Shown: positions 24,323 through 36,516, counted from the first letter of the stretch. The stretch is DNA of 64,000 nucleotides from Dipteronia dyeriana (GCA_032871835.1 CM065297.1:41541098-41605097); one strand, 5' to 3'. Program-made: numbers and translations. Notes: generated from the letters alone by a model not told the origin.

Positions 24323-24622
24323 AGTCTTGACAATAGGTGTGAGACCTATGTTGTTGAGCAAGTAAGTCTTGGCAAAAAGGTGTGAGACCTTGGATTTTCA
24401 AGCAAGGAAGTCTTGGCTAGAGTCGGGAGGACTCGGATAGTCGAGTAAGAAGTCATGCCTAGGGTCGTGAGGATCCGGATAGGTGAGCGAGGAAGTCTTG
24501 ACTAAAGTCGGGAGGACTTGGATAGTTGAGCAAGAAGTCTTGCCTTGGGTCTTGAGGATCCGGTAAGGTGAGCGAGGAAGTCTTGACAATAGGTGTGAGG
24601 CCTCGGATTGTTGAGCATGAGG
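24323..24622 (+). repeat. Tandem array, unit about 43 bp, in the D LTR
   Basis: AGTCTTG (once AGTCATG) recurs at 24323, 24365, 24409, 24451, 24494, 24536 and 24579, a spacing of 42-44 bases, each followed by GTGAGRCCT or GGAGGACT and a GTTGAGCAAG-like phrase. The E LTRs carry the same family of unit in their own sense (26570-26815 and about 34620-34865), and the truncated 3' LTR of D keeps two units (39821-39920). Confidence 0.85.
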
Positions 24623-25095
24623 GCGACATCTTCATGAGTAGGATATGAGGGTAGTTTCTAGGTGAAGGGGTCACTTAAGAGATTGCATTTGTCTTATCTA
24701 CTAGTGGATTTTGTTTGCTGGTGGTTGCTAACCCTTGGATGTTTCCTCTTCGGAGGTTTACCACGTTATATCTTGTGTCAACTTCTCTATCCCTATCTCT
24801 ATAGTATTTGTATTTGTTATTTGAATACTATGGATATAACTCTTTATGTAAGTTGACTTCCTTTATATAATATAGATTGTGTATGTGTTACAATTACTTA
24901 TTTGTATCACACTTTACTTGTTTTATATATTGATTAAGTGTCTTTAATTAATATTTATAATGTGATACAAGCAATCTAGAGGGACAAACTTTTGTTTGTT
25001 TCTAAGGGAATTGAAAAAGGTTTCTAACCTATTCACCCCCCCCCCCCCCCTCTCTAGGTTAGCCTTGAGCATTTAACCGTGTTTGTATTTTCGAT

Positions 25096-25107
25096 TGGTA
25101 TCAGAGC
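25096..25107 (+). other. Primer binding site of element D
   Basis: TGGTATCAGAGC, the standard plant copia site complementary to the 3' end of initiator methionine tRNA, two bases after the LTR. Confidence 0.93.
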
Positions 25108-25177
25108 AAGACACTAGATTGCACTTAGTGAGAGTTCGGGTGATACATTCACGGTTTTTTGCAAAGCTTTTGAAGTC

Positions 25178-26244
25178 ATGGGTTTACAAGATGATGTAAT
25201 GGCGAAAGAAGCCTCAAATACTAGGCCACCATTACTTCGAGGCACTAACTATGGGTATTGGAAGTTGAGGATGAAAGCCTACATCCGCTCTATTGATGAA
25301 AAGGCTTGGATGGTAGTGGAAGAAGGTTATAGTCCTCCTACCAAGGTTCAAGAGGATGGAACCATGATACTCAAGCTAAGGAGTAAATGGACAACAAATG
25401 AGTTTGAGGTTGCTAAATGGCACCATCATGCTATGAATGCCATCTTTGGAGGATTTGATGGGCATCAATTCTCCTACATTCAAAATCTTGACACCGCAAA
25501 GGAAGCTTGGGATACTCTCCAAGTTACTAATGAAGGAACCTTAGCGGTGAAGAAATCGAGGCTTCTAATGTTGGCAATCACAATTTGAAGGTTTAAGTAT
25601 GAGTGAAGAAGAAAAGTTCGAAGACTTCCAATTTCGGCTTCTTAACAGTGCTAACCAATGTCAAGCACTTGGAGTACCTATCTCAAAAGAGCATTTAAAT
25701 TGGAAAATCCTTAGGTCTCTTCCTAAGAGATTTAAATCAAAGGTGACAGCTATTGAGGAAAGCAAGGATGTGGATAGTATGAACATTGATGAGTTGCTTG
25801 GGTCTCTCTAAACTTATGAGATGTGCTTGAAGCCAAAGATTAAGAGTAAGGGAATCGCTCTCAATGAGGAGAGTGATGATGAAAATGAAGAGATGGTTCT
25901 TTTGGTTAGAAGGTTTAAAAAGTTTCTAAAGAAGAATTCCAAGCCTAGAGGCAAGTCTTCTAAGGAAAAGGGACTTAAGAAAACATCATCTCCAAGGAAT
26001 GAGAAGAATAGTCAAGCCATGAACAAGAAAGATGTTTAATGCTATAATTGTCATGGTTTCGGTCACTTTGCTAGTGAGTGCACCAAGAAGCCATCTAAGA
26101 AAGACAAGAAAGGCAAAGTGTTGGTGGCTACTTGGAGTGATGATAACTCTAGTGACAATGAGAGCTCTAGTAGTGAGTCTTCAAGTGATGAAGAGTTGGT
26201 GAGCAACTTTGTAGATCTAACAGCTTCTCATTCTCCACTAGATG
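25178..26244 (+). pseudogene. Gag, N-terminal part (element D), cut by element E
   Basis: Start at 25178 (MGLQDDVMAKEAS), about 70 bases after the primer site. The copia gag core is visible (GTNYGYWKLRMKAYI, KEAWDTLQ). A frameshift lies near 25583, and TAA stops at 25809 and 26037 stand where CAA would fit. A zinc knuckle CYNCHGFGHFASEC follows at about 26040-26080, then a Ser/Asp/Glu-rich acidic stretch. The coding sequence is interrupted at 26244 by E and resumes at 36522. This is the nucleocapsid and particle-forming protein. F and H have the same domain. Confidence 0.9.
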
Positions 26245-28450
26245 TGAAATTCCCTTTATCTTTATAGTGTGAATATACCTAGAGGGGGGTGAATAGGTAT
26301 ATGCTCCAATTTTTATCTTCTTTTGAAAACAATGCAATTCTAACAATGCTTAATAAAATTGCAAACAAAGACACACAATATTTACGTGGTAAAACCTCAA
26401 AAGAGGAAACATCCACGGGTTGATACCACAACCACCGGTAAAATAAAATCCACTATTTCAAATAGATTTACACACTCAAACAATCACACATGCTCTATAA
26501 GCTCTCACTCTCACTCTATCTTGAACCAAGTGATCTACTAAGCGGACTTCCTATCCAAGACCCCCTGTCTCTAGGAAGATTTCTTGCTCACCTATCTGGA
26601 TCCTCCCAATCCTAGGCAAGACTTCTTGCTTGACTATCCAAGGCCTCACGCCTCTAGTCAATACTTCCTTGCTTGACAATCTGAGGCTTCACACCTCTTG
26701 CCAAGACTTCCTTGCTCAAAAATCCGAGGTTTCACACCTATTGTCGAGACTTCCACTTGCTTAGCTATCCAAGTCCTCCCGACTCTAGCTAAGACTTACA
26801 ATTACTCAAATCAAAGAATCACTCTAAGATATGAGACTTTCTACCTCTTCACAAGGTGTCTAAGTGATCATGAATGCAAATTGCAAACAAGCACTCAACA
26901 TAGAAAATGATGATCAACAAATTCTATGGACATACAGCTAGATGACTAGATTATGCTTTCAAAGATCAATCACAAATGCCACTAGACAACTTAAGCATGT
27001 TATCAACTAAGAACATAGATATGAAAATATAGTCATCAATTGAAACAAAACCTAGTTCTTAGAAAATGAAATTAGATCTAGAAACAATCAATCAAGCATA
27101 AGAACAAAGGATTTCTAGAAACAATTTCATGTTTATCAAGTTTAGCACAAATCATTCAATATAACACAAATCTAGCTAAACTTGAAAATCAAATCAACAA
27201 ACAAAAAAATGATATCAAAATCATCCTAGTCATGCTTCTTAATCAAATAACATCAATCAATAAGAAGATATAAGAAGAAAACTAAGAAGAAGATGATTTT
27301 ACCAACAAGGATGCAATCACAAACTGAAGATCAGATCGAAACCACTAATATAGACATCCTTTGGTTCTGGAAATGCTTGGAATTTGTAGAACTCTTCAAG
27401 ACACTCGAAATCGATTTTTGAATCAAATGATTCGGAGTAGAAATGAAGAAGTTATCACAAAAACAAAAATCAAAATGTTGAGAGAAAAATTCTGCACTTG
27501 TTCTTCAATTTCTCAACTTGTTCTTATCTATAGAAATGAGAGGGAATGAGAGGTTTTAATGAGTGAAAAGACCAAATGAAAAAAAAACCCTTCTTCCTTA
27601 GTGTCTCCCCGAGATTGCGCATGGGCATCTCGGGGCAGAACACTCTTGGGGCCGAGATGGCCATGCGCCATCTAGGGTTGGTGCATGATGATGGCTTAAG
27701 CCATCGCACCTCACCCCTTGCGCTCTCCTGGCGTTCTTCGACCGTTCTTTGGCCTCCGAACTCCGAATTCGAATCCGTTTGAAGATTACAAACTAGAACT
27801 CCCTCACATACATGGAAATATAAGATACCCAACCCAGAAAATAATAATTTGACTCTATATACGAAAATGAAGACAATGTATGCAACATGAGTTGAAATTG
27901 TAGTATCTTTTGACTAAGAACTTGAAATCAATAGAATGAGTAACCGAAATGACTAAACTCAATCAAGAATGTTTTAAGACTAAGATCAAGTTCAATATCC
28001 ATGTTATACAAACATATAAACTAACAAACACATTTCACACAAGAATACAAACTACATAGAGATAGTCTTCAATCATGCATTTTCCAAAACATGTTACTTT
28101 CATACCAATGCATGAGCATTCAACTTTAAGTGTGTGAATGTGTTATACAAAATGATGCGCTACGATGCAGGGACACAAATATATGAATTGTGTGTGTGTG
28201 TGCGCGCATATAATGATGCACAACTAAGCAGGGACACATATGAATGAATTGTATGTGTGTGCGCCTACGCCTTGTAAAAGGAAGAAAGATCTCGAGAAGT
28301 TGCAATCCTCTTGAAGATGAACTTTGCATCATGAGAAGTTGCTTTTCTTCCTTGAAGTTCTTATCATCATGAACCATTTAAGCAACTAAGCATTACAAAG
28401 AAATGAAGTTTTGTTATGGAATCAAGCCAACACAAATCTAGAACCTAACA
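26245..28450 (-). repeat. 3' LTR of element E (2206 bp)
   Basis: On the plus strand it runs from TGAAATTCCC to GAACCTAACA and matches 34288-36516. The central part 26741-27673 appears identical to 34793-35725, while the ends differ at roughly one base in ten to twenty. Hairpin-rich GC block at about 27600-27780. Confidence 0.92.
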
Positions 28451-29944
28451 ATCTCCCCCTTTGGCTATTCCATGACAACACCTCTACCTCACCATACAAA
28501 GATCTCTCATAATCAATGTTGATTGCATTCTCACTTCCTCACATGACAAAGAGATATTCCTAGACTAAAATGTCTTCATGAGTCTTCAAGAATATCTTCA
28601 CACATTCAAATCACTTGTGAGACAAGATCAACCAAAAGAAATCTTCTACAAAGAAGATAGGTGAGATAAACAAACAATATACAAATACCAAACAAAAGAT
28701 CCCTTTAACACTTCTTATCTCATCCAAACAAAAGTATTTTCTCCTCCTTACTTTCTCCCCCTTAAGCCAAAATTTCTCCCCCTTAATGGATTGTCTCCCC
28801 TTTACATCAAAAGCAAGTAATATGGTGAGGAAACACTTTCTCCCCCTTTTTGACAAAGAATAGACAAAAAAACATATTACACAACCTAGAGAGAGATAAA
28901 TTTCAAATGAAAATACCTACAAGAGTATAAGGGATGCATGATAGAATCATGAGATAGTGAGCAAACAAGTTGTATAGAGAACTAAGTTTAACAAACTAAG
29001 CTCCCCCTTAACATATGCTCCATATATTAATAAGAAAGATAACTTGTTCACAAGGGTCTCACACAATCACACATTTCAAGCAATAAAAGATAGTAAATCA
29101 TTATTTTTCAACATTAAACAAGAGAATCATAGATTTTCATTATTCTCTCAAAAATAATCTCTCATTGCTAATGAATCAAGCACATTAAGTAAAAATGTGT
29201 GTGTGTGTGTGTGAAAATGCTTCTAGCATATATAAAAGGAGTTACTGTGATATCAACATGCAAACTGTTTCAACACCTATTCATCTAAAGCTTTTCCAAT
29301 CAAGGTCAACCCGATTATCATCCGGATTTTTTGCTTTCAAGAGAATAGATTTCATCATATGAGTGTGTGTGTGCATGTGGCTCGTCATTCCATTTCTATT
29401 TTTCAATCCGATCAATCACAATTTTCAACTATAGTCCATTTTAAGTCTTCCTCCATTTCTTTTTAGGCTTTGAATCAAAGAATTTTTTTTAATTGATTCT
29501 TTTTCAACACTTCTTTGATTTTTCTAACATAAACATATACTCTTCATGACGGCTTTCACTCATCACAATGGTGTAGCTCTTTCCTACATTGGGTGGCTTC
29601 ACAACCAAGGTGTGTAGCCTTTTCCATTAAGGTGCTCGTTGAGTTCTATGTAGATGCCGAAGCAAAGTGGATACTAATCATAGGTCATCTATCATGTACT
29701 AGACAATGAACTTCAAGATGCATCCATAATCTACATGCTTTCAAACTCAGTTACTCAAACTTAAACATATAAGAGAAGCATTTGTGTACTTTTATAAACA
29801 AGATTTACAAAGACTTAAGTGCATGATCTAGAAGCAATAAAAGCAATTTTATCACGATAATTACTTATCACATGAGTAGCTCTCAAAGAAATAGATATAC
29901 AATATAGTTTTACTTATGAAGCCACTCATAATCACACACAAGCA
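28451..29944 (-). other. Element E 3' noncoding region with several purine-tract copies
   Basis: No ORF. In minus-strand sense the motif AAGGGGGAGA or a near copy lies at about 28452 (next to the LTR), 28754, 28775, 28794, 28839 and 29001. Sireviruses are known for repeated polypurine tracts here. A GT run lies at 28190-28206, within the LTR boundary zone upstream, and another at 29199-29214. The part at 29400-29930 matches 37985-38600 of D in reverse. Confidence 0.8.
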
Positions 29945-31620
29945 CTAATCAACACAAATCATGCCAGTGGATCTTCTAAGAGATACAAATCTCTCTTTGT
30001 CCAAGGGCTTTGTGAACAAGTCCGCAAGTTGATTCTTAGTAGGCATATGTTCAAGAGTTACTATTGAATGTTCAACAAATTCTCTAATGAAATGATGCCT
30101 AATGTCTATATGCTTTGTGCGTGAGTGTTGAACCGGATTTTTAGAGATGTTAATGGCACTCATATTATCACAATAGAGAGTCATTTTACCTTGATTTATC
30201 TCATAAACCTTGAGAATTTGTTTCATCCATAGAAGTTGTGTGCAAGCACTTCCGGTCGCAATGTACTCGGCTTCGGATGATGAAAGAGAGACGAAATTTT
30301 TTTTCTTGCTTAGCCAAGCAATCAAATTATTCCCCAAGTAAAAGCAACCACCCGATGTGCTTTTATGATCATCAATGTTTCCCGCCAAATCCGCATCACA
30401 ATAGCCAACAAGAATATCATTAGTATCAAAGGAATAGAATAAACCAAGATGATATGTTCCTTTTATATACCTAATGATTCTTTTAACGGCTTTCAAGTGA
30501 GATTCTTTTGGATTAGCTTGAAACCTAGCACACAAACCTACACTAAAACAAATATCCGGTCTACTTGCCGTTAGGTAGAGAAGGCTACCTATCATGCTCC
30601 TATAGACTTTGATCAACATTTTTTTCTTTTTCATCTTTGTCAAGTTTTAAAGTTGTACTCATAGGTGTTTCAAATTCTTTTCCACTTTCAAGGCCAAATT
30701 TCTTAACAAGATTTCTAGCATACTTAGATTGTGACAACATGATACCATTGCTAGATTATTTCACTTGCATGCCTAGAAAGTAATTGAGTTCACCTACCAT
30801 ACTCATTTCAAATTCTCTTGACATCACATTCACAAAATCATCAACCTTGGTTTTACATGTAGATCCAAACACTATATCATCAACATATATTTGTGCAACA
30901 AAAATGTCATTGTTATAATGCTTGACTACTAATGTTTTATCAATACCACCTCTCCTATATTGGTTGTCAATAAGATATTGAGTCAACCTATCATACCAAG
31001 CTCTAGAGGCTTGCTTAAGGCAATAAAGAGCATTTTTCAACTTAAACACATGATTAGGAGAGTGTGGGTCTACAAAACCCTTAGGTTGTTCAACATACAC
31101 TTCTTCTTGAAGGTATCCATTGAGAGAAGCACTTTTGACATCCATTTGAAATAATTTGAATTTCTAAAGACATGCAATGGACAACAAAAGTCTAATGGAC
31201 TCAAGATGTGCAACGGGTGCAAAAGTCTCATCAAAGTCTACACCCTTAACTTGAGTGTATCCTTGAGCCACTAGTCTTGCTTTATTTCTCACTATCTTGC
31301 CATATCCATCGGTCTTATTCATAACACCCATTTTGTACCAATCACATTGATATCTTTTGGTCTAGGAACTAATGACCACACTTCATTCCTCTCAAATTGA
31401 TTTAGTTCTTCTTGCATGGCATTAACCCAATATTCATCAATAATTTCTTCATTAATATTCTTGGGCTCAATTTGAGAAGTGTAGCATGCATATGAAATTT
31501 GGTTAGCTAGTTGCCTTCTAGTTCTAACCCCTTCATTCAAATCACTTATGATGTCTTGTTGGTAATGCATATTCCTAAGTCTAGAATTAAAATTTTCAAC
31601 ATCTTGTTGGTCATCATTTA
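29945..31620 (-). pseudogene. Copia RT and RNase H (element E), broken
   Basis: Pieces: 31319-31570 (NEVWSLVPRPKDINVIGTKW), 30756-31145 ([28 protein letters not shown], intact YVDD at about 30875) and 29945-30643 (232 codons: RNase H with DADLAG, AEYIATG, YCDNMSA and the C-terminal KHIDIRHHFIRE...LADLFTKPLD). Stops and frameshifts near 31317, 31165 and 30754 separate them. All visible catalytic residues are present; the reading frame is not. Confidence 0.92.
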
Positions 31621-31630
31621 AACCATTTTC

Positions 31631-32850
31631 TTACTCTTGACTTTCTTCTCTAGCAACACTACCATTCTCATCATTATGACTAAACTCACTTTTATCATAA
31701 CTAGTCACATCAATAGGTGTTTTAGTGTCATTCAACAATTGTTCTTTAGGTTCATTGACACCATGATTATTACACAAATCAAGCATGCTAAGATCATCTG
31801 TTTTCACATTAATAGATTCTATAATAGTCTTAGTTTTCAAATTGAACACTCTATATGCACGACTATTATTAGCATACCCAAAAAAGAGACCAATATCACT
31901 TTTAGCGTCAAACTTTCCTAAGTGATCTCTATCATTCAAAATAAAACACTTACTCCCAAAAGTGTGGAAGTAACTCACATTGGGCTTCTTGCCCTTCCAA
32001 AGTTCATAGGAGGTTTGTTTTGTGCCGGGCCTTCTAAAAACTCTATTAGTGCCATAGCATGCGGTATTGACCGCTTCAGCCCAAAGATTTCTAGGGACTT
32101 TCTTGCTATTGAGCATGACCCTAGCCATCTCTTGCAAGACAAAATTCTTCCTCTCAACAATACCATTTTGTTGGGGAGTTCTAGAAGCCGAGAACTCATG
32201 TGAAATCCCATAATCATCACAAAACTCACTAAATCTAGCATTTTCAAATTCACTCCCATGATCACTCCTAATGCGATATATTTTCTTGATTCCAAGACCT
32301 TTTTCATTTTGAACTTGATTACAAAACTTCTTAAAGTAACCAAAAGTTTCGGTCTTCTCCCTAAGAAAATATACCCAAGCAAACCGAGAAAAATCATCAA
32401 CACATACAAAAATGTATTTCTTGCCATTTATGCTTTCGGTTTGAATAGGTCCCATTAGGTCCATAGGCACAAGTTCTAAGGGCTTCTTGGTAGCAAAATT
32501 AGTGTTCTTTTTATGAGACACTTTGGTTTGTTTACCTAATTGACATGGTTCACAAACACCATCAAGCTTCTTACCAAGACTAGGAAGACCTCTAACAATG
32601 TCATATTTTTCAAGCTTCTTTAAATCTTTATAATTCATGTGGCCCAATCTTTAATACCATAATTCAAGCTTGTTGCACTTATGTGCCATATTACATGTTA
32701 GTGGATCAACCTCTAAACAATAGGAATTGTCCAAAGACCTTTGGACTTTTAAAACAATTTTACCCATTTTATCAATTATCGTGCACACATCCTTGTTAAA
32801 GCTAACTTCTTAAAAAATTTCACACAAGTAAATGATGCTTATTAAATTAA
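31631..32850 (-). pseudogene. GAG-pre-integrase and integrase (element E)
   Basis: A 338-codon ORF (31631-32647) starts in the GAG-pre-integrase domain (GHMNYKDLKK...CEPCQLGKQ). It then carries the full integrase core: first Asp in PMDLMGPI, second in RSDHGSEFEN, Glu in NGIVERKN. The tail [29 protein letters not shown] is the conserved copia C-terminal segment, and the linker to RT follows. Upstream, between 32648 and 32850, several stops break the link to the protease. Of all the integrases in this window this is the best preserved. Confidence 0.92.
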
Positions 32851-32851
32851 C

Positions 32852-34237
32852 TTATAGACCATCTACACACAAGGTGTCATGAAGTTTAGGCAATCCGGGG
32901 ATACAAATTGTTCCCTTACCTAGAACTTGCTTTTTGGTACCATCACCAAATGTAACCCATCCACCATCATTCATAATAAGATTCTTAAAGAATTCCTTGT
33001 TACCGGTCATATTCCTAGAGCAACCGCTATCTAGATACCAACAATAGGATGAATTAGCTCTTAAAGCATATTGTGCAACTAAACATTGTGTTGTGTTTTT
33101 CTTAACCCAAACTTTCTTGACAAGTTTCTCATTCCTACTTTTATTAACATGCTTTGACTTGTTTTTAGGCACATTGACTCCATTAGTCACATTTTCAAAC
33201 AAATCAAACAAAGCATTATCAACTTTCTTATGTATAGTAGAACGAGGCACAACACAAGATTTAACAAACAAATCATCAACACATTTATTCTTAACATGCT
33301 TTTCCAAGGTCTTCTTAGGTCTAATTCTGGATCCATACATGGATGATTGCCTAGGACCATTCAAAGACATATCATGCAAATCATTGGCAATTCTACATTT
33401 ACGAATGTATTCATAACATATAGGTCTTATGTGTCCTACCATGTTGCAATAATGACAAATAGGAATGAATTTGAGAAGTTTACCATTTGCCTGAGCATTC
33501 AACTCATTTTTCCTTCTCACATTTTTACCTCTTTGGCGTGCAACACTAGATGTCTTGCCTTTTGCATTTGAGCATGATGTAGCTTGTCTTTGGCATTGTT
33601 GAGTCTTTTCGTTGACTTTCATTGTTGATGTTGAGGCACCTCCGGTAGCATTCATGGCTTTACTGTTAGAGAGTGTACCTTCATTTAAATTGCTACAAGC
33701 TTTGACAAAAGTAGATTTCTTAGATGAAGGAGTTGATTTTTCATTAACATATCCTAAACCTCTTTTGTCACTTGAAGGCTTTCCAACCTTAATAAGAGCT
33801 TTCACTCTGTTAGAGCTAGATAACATCTTGTCAATCATCTCTTTAGCCTCATTAAGTTTCTCATTAAGCACTTTCTCTTGATTCTCATGTTCTTTTGGTT
33901 TTGCTCTAAGCACATTTTCAATTCTCTTAGCACGATCAAGAGATTCACCTCTTTGCTCAATTTCATGCTTCAAAATACTTAATCTATCACTGCTATCAAT
34001 CAAGTTTTTCTCAAGATTAAGAATTTTTTCATTTAGATCAATAACACATTTTGAGCTACAATCATGATTTTCTAACTTCTTAGTGAGAGACTTATTGATC
34101 TTAGAGATCCTTTCATTTTCTTGAATAAGATCTTTGATCTTTTGATCATCTAAGTCAATAGACTCACCTTCTACAAAAGAAGCCACAAAAGAATACATTT
34201 CTTTAATCATGATGAAATAAATGAAGATAACAAACAC
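32852..34237 (-). CDS. Gag C-terminal half fused to protease (element E), 461-codon ORF
   Basis: The longest ORF in the window. Residues about 30-180 are charged and heptad-like (coiled coil). Then comes a basic Ser/Thr/Lys-rich stretch, a zinc-binding motif CHYCNMVGHIRPIC (about residue 265), and near the end the protease active site CWYLDSGCSRNMTGNK (about residue 408) with its catalytic DSG intact. The usual copia gag core and first knuckle, which in D and F lie between the primer site and this region, are absent. The ORF starts only about 35 bases downstream of the primer site. The first ATG is not conserved; a second one (MIKEMYSF) lies ten codons in. Probably the product of an internal deletion. 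Confidence 0.85.
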   Translation of the reverse strand: MFVIFIYFIMIKEMYSFVASFVEGESIDLDDQKIKDLIQENERISKINKSLTKKLENHDCSSKCVIDLNEKILNLEKNLIDSSDRLSILKHEIEQRGESLDRAKRIENVLRAKPKEHENQEKVLNEKLNEAKEMIDKMLSSSNRVKALIKVGKPSSDKRGLGYVNEKSTPSSKKSTFVKACSNLNEGTLSNSKAMNATGGASTSTMKVNEKTQQCQRQATSCSNAKGKTSSVARQRGKNVRRKNELNAQANGKLLKFIPICHYCNMVGHIRPICYEYIRKCRIANDLHDMSLNGPRQSSMYGSRIRPKKTLEKHVKNKCVDDLFVKSCVVPRSTIHKKVDNALFDLFENVTNGVNVPKNKSKHVNKSRNEKLVKKVWVKKNTTQCLVAQYALRANSSYCWYLDSGCSRNMTGNKEFFKNLIMNDGGWVTFGDGTKKQVLGKGTICIPGLPKLHDTLCVDGL

Positions 34238-34273
34238 TACAAAGAAGATCTATCGAAGTGCGTCTAGACACCG

Positions 34274-34285
34274 GCTTTGATACCA
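34274..34285 (-). other. Primer binding site of element E
   Basis: In minus-strand sense TGGTATCAAAGC, one mismatch from the initiator methionine tRNA site TGGTATCAGAGC, two bases from the LTR end. Confidence 0.9.
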
Positions 34286-34287
34286 AT

Positions 34288-36516
34288 TGAAATTCCCTTT
34301 ATCTTTATAGTGTGAATATACCTAGAGGGGAGGGGTGAATAGGTATATGCTCCAATTTTTATCTTCTTTTGAAAACAATGCAATTCTAACAATGCTTAAT
34401 AAAATTGCAAACAAAGACACACAATATTTAAGTGTTAAAACCTCCAAAGAGGAAACATCCACGGGTTGATACCACAACCACCGACAAAAGAAAATCCACT
34501 ATTTCAAATAGAGTTACACACTCAAGCAATCACACATGATCTATAAGCTCTCACTCTCACTCTATCTTAAACCTAGTGCTAGTGATCTATTAAGCCAACT
34601 TCCTATCCAAGACCCCCTGTCTCTAGGAAGATTTCTTGCTCACCTATCCGGATCCTCCCGATCCTAGGCAAGACTTCTTGCTTGACTATCCAAGGCCGTA
34701 TGCCTCTAGCCAAGACTTCCTTGCTTGACAATCTGAGGCTTCACACCTCTTGCCAGGACTTCCTTGCTCAGAAATCTGAGGTTTCACACCTTTTGTCGAG
34801 ACTTCCACTTGCTTAGCTATCCAAGTCCTCCCGACTCTAGCTAAGACTTACAATTACTCAAATCAAAGAATCACTCTAAGATATGAGACTTTCTACCTCT
34901 TCACAAGGTGTCTAAGTGATCATGAATGCAAATTGCAAACAAGCACTCAACATAGAAAATGATGATCAACAAATTCTATGGACATACAGCTAGATGACTA
35001 GATTATGCTTTCAAAGATCAATCACAAATGCCACTAGACAACTTAAGCATGTTATCAACTAAGAACATAGATATGAAAATATAGTCATCAATTGAAACAA
35101 AACCTAGTTCTTAGAAAATGAAATTAGATCTAGAAACAATCAATCAAGCATAAGAACAAAGGATTTCTAGAAACAATTTCATGTTTATCAAGTTTAGCAC
35201 AAATCATTCAATATAACACAAATCTAGCTAAACTTGAAAATCAAATCAACAAACAAAAAAATGATATCAAAATCATCCTAGTCATGCTTCTTAATCAAAT
35301 AACATCAATCAATAAGAAGATATAAGAAGAAAACTAAGAAGAAGATGATTTTACCAACAAGGATGCAATCACAAACTGAAGATCAGATCGAAACCACTAA
35401 TATAGACATCCTTTGGTTCTGGAAATGCTTGGAATTTGTAGAACTCTTCAAGACACTCGAAATCGATTTTTGAATCAAATGATTCGGAGTAGAAATGAAG
35501 AAGTTATCACAAAAACAAAAATCAAAATGTTGAGAGAAAAATTCTGCACTTGTTCTTCAATTTCTCAACTTGTTCTTATCTATAGAAATGAGAGGGAATG
35601 AGAGGTTTTAATGAGTGAAAAGACCAAATGAAAAAAAAACCCTTCTTCCTTAGTGTCTCCCCGAGATTGCGCATGGGCATCTCGGGGCAGAACACTCTTG
35701 GGGCCGAGATGGCCATGCGCCATCTCGGGTTGGTGCATGATGATGGCTTAAGCCATCGCACCTCACCCCTTGCGCTCTCCTGGCGTTCTTCGACCGTTCT
35801 TTGGCCTCCGAACTCCGAATTCGAATCTGTTTGAAGATTACAAACCAGGACTCCCTAAAAGACATGGAAATATAAGATACTTATCCCTGAAAATAATAAT
35901 TCGACTTGATATATGAAGACGAAGACAATGTATGCAACATGAGTTGAAAGTGTAGTATCTTTTGACTAAGAACTTGAAATCAATAGAATGAGTAACCAAA
36001 ATGACCGAAAATCAATCAAGAATGTTTTCAGACTAAAATCAAGTTCAATATCCATGTGATACAAACATATAAACAAACAAACACATTTCACACAAGAATA
36101 CAAACTACATAGAGATAGTCTCCAATCATGCATTTTCCAAAACATGTTACTTTCATACCAATGCATGAGCATTCAACTTCAAGTGTGTGAATGTGTTATA
36201 CCAAATGATGCGCTATGATGCAAGGACACAAATATATGAATTGTGTGTGTGTGCGCATATAATGATGCATAACTAAGCAGGGACATATATGAATGAATTG
36301 TATGTATGTGCGCCTACACCTTGCAAGAGGAAGAAAGATCTCGATACCTTAGCATCCAAGAATAGTACCAATCCTCTTGAAGACAAACTTTACACCATGA
36401 GAATTTGCTTTTCTTCCTTGAAGTTCTTATCATCATGAACCACTTAAGCAACTAAGCATTATAAAGAAATGAAGTTTTGTTATGGAATCAAGCCAACACA
36501 AATCTCGAACCTAGCA
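34288..36516 (-). repeat. 5' LTR of element E (2229 bp)
   Basis: Pairs with 26245-28450. It contains two strong hairpins (35659-35687, 9-bp stem CCCCGAGAT with an 11-base loop; 35704-35728, 9-bp stem CCGAGATGG with a 7-base loop) and a perfect 16-bp palindrome GATGGCTTAAGCCATC at 35742-35757. The minisatellite of about 43 bases lies at about 34620-34865. Confidence 0.92.

Larger units (their letters stand above)
22537..25093 (+). repeat. 5' LTR of element D (2557 bp)
   Basis: Starts TGTTAGGTTTTAG directly after the target duplication and ends GTATTTTCG two bases before the primer site; the copy at 40403 ends TCA. It contains a hairpin-rich GC block (about 23225-23375), a tandem array of a unit of about 43 bases (24323-24622) and a C15 run at 25036-25050 at the conserved pre-GTGAATAGG position. 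Confidence 0.9.
26245..36516 (-). mobile_element. Element E: Sirevirus-like Ty1/copia element with two LTRs, innermost of the nest
   Basis: LTRs at 34288-36516 (5') and 26245-28450 (3'). Flanks AGATG (26240-26244) and AGATA (36517-36521) match at 4 of 5 bases. Internal order on the minus strand: primer site, gag C-terminal half with zinc knuckle, protease, GAG-pre-integrase, integrase, RT, RNase H, 3' noncoding region, purine tract. The N-terminal gag domain and first zinc knuckle are missing. It is inserted in the gag of D, and the frame of D is continuous across the site when E is ignored. Confidence 0.93.

Noticed and set aside
25090..25110. tRNA-like match
   Set aside because: Only the 12-base primer site complementary to a tRNA 3' end; there is no tRNA gene around it. 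The same holds for the other primer sites.
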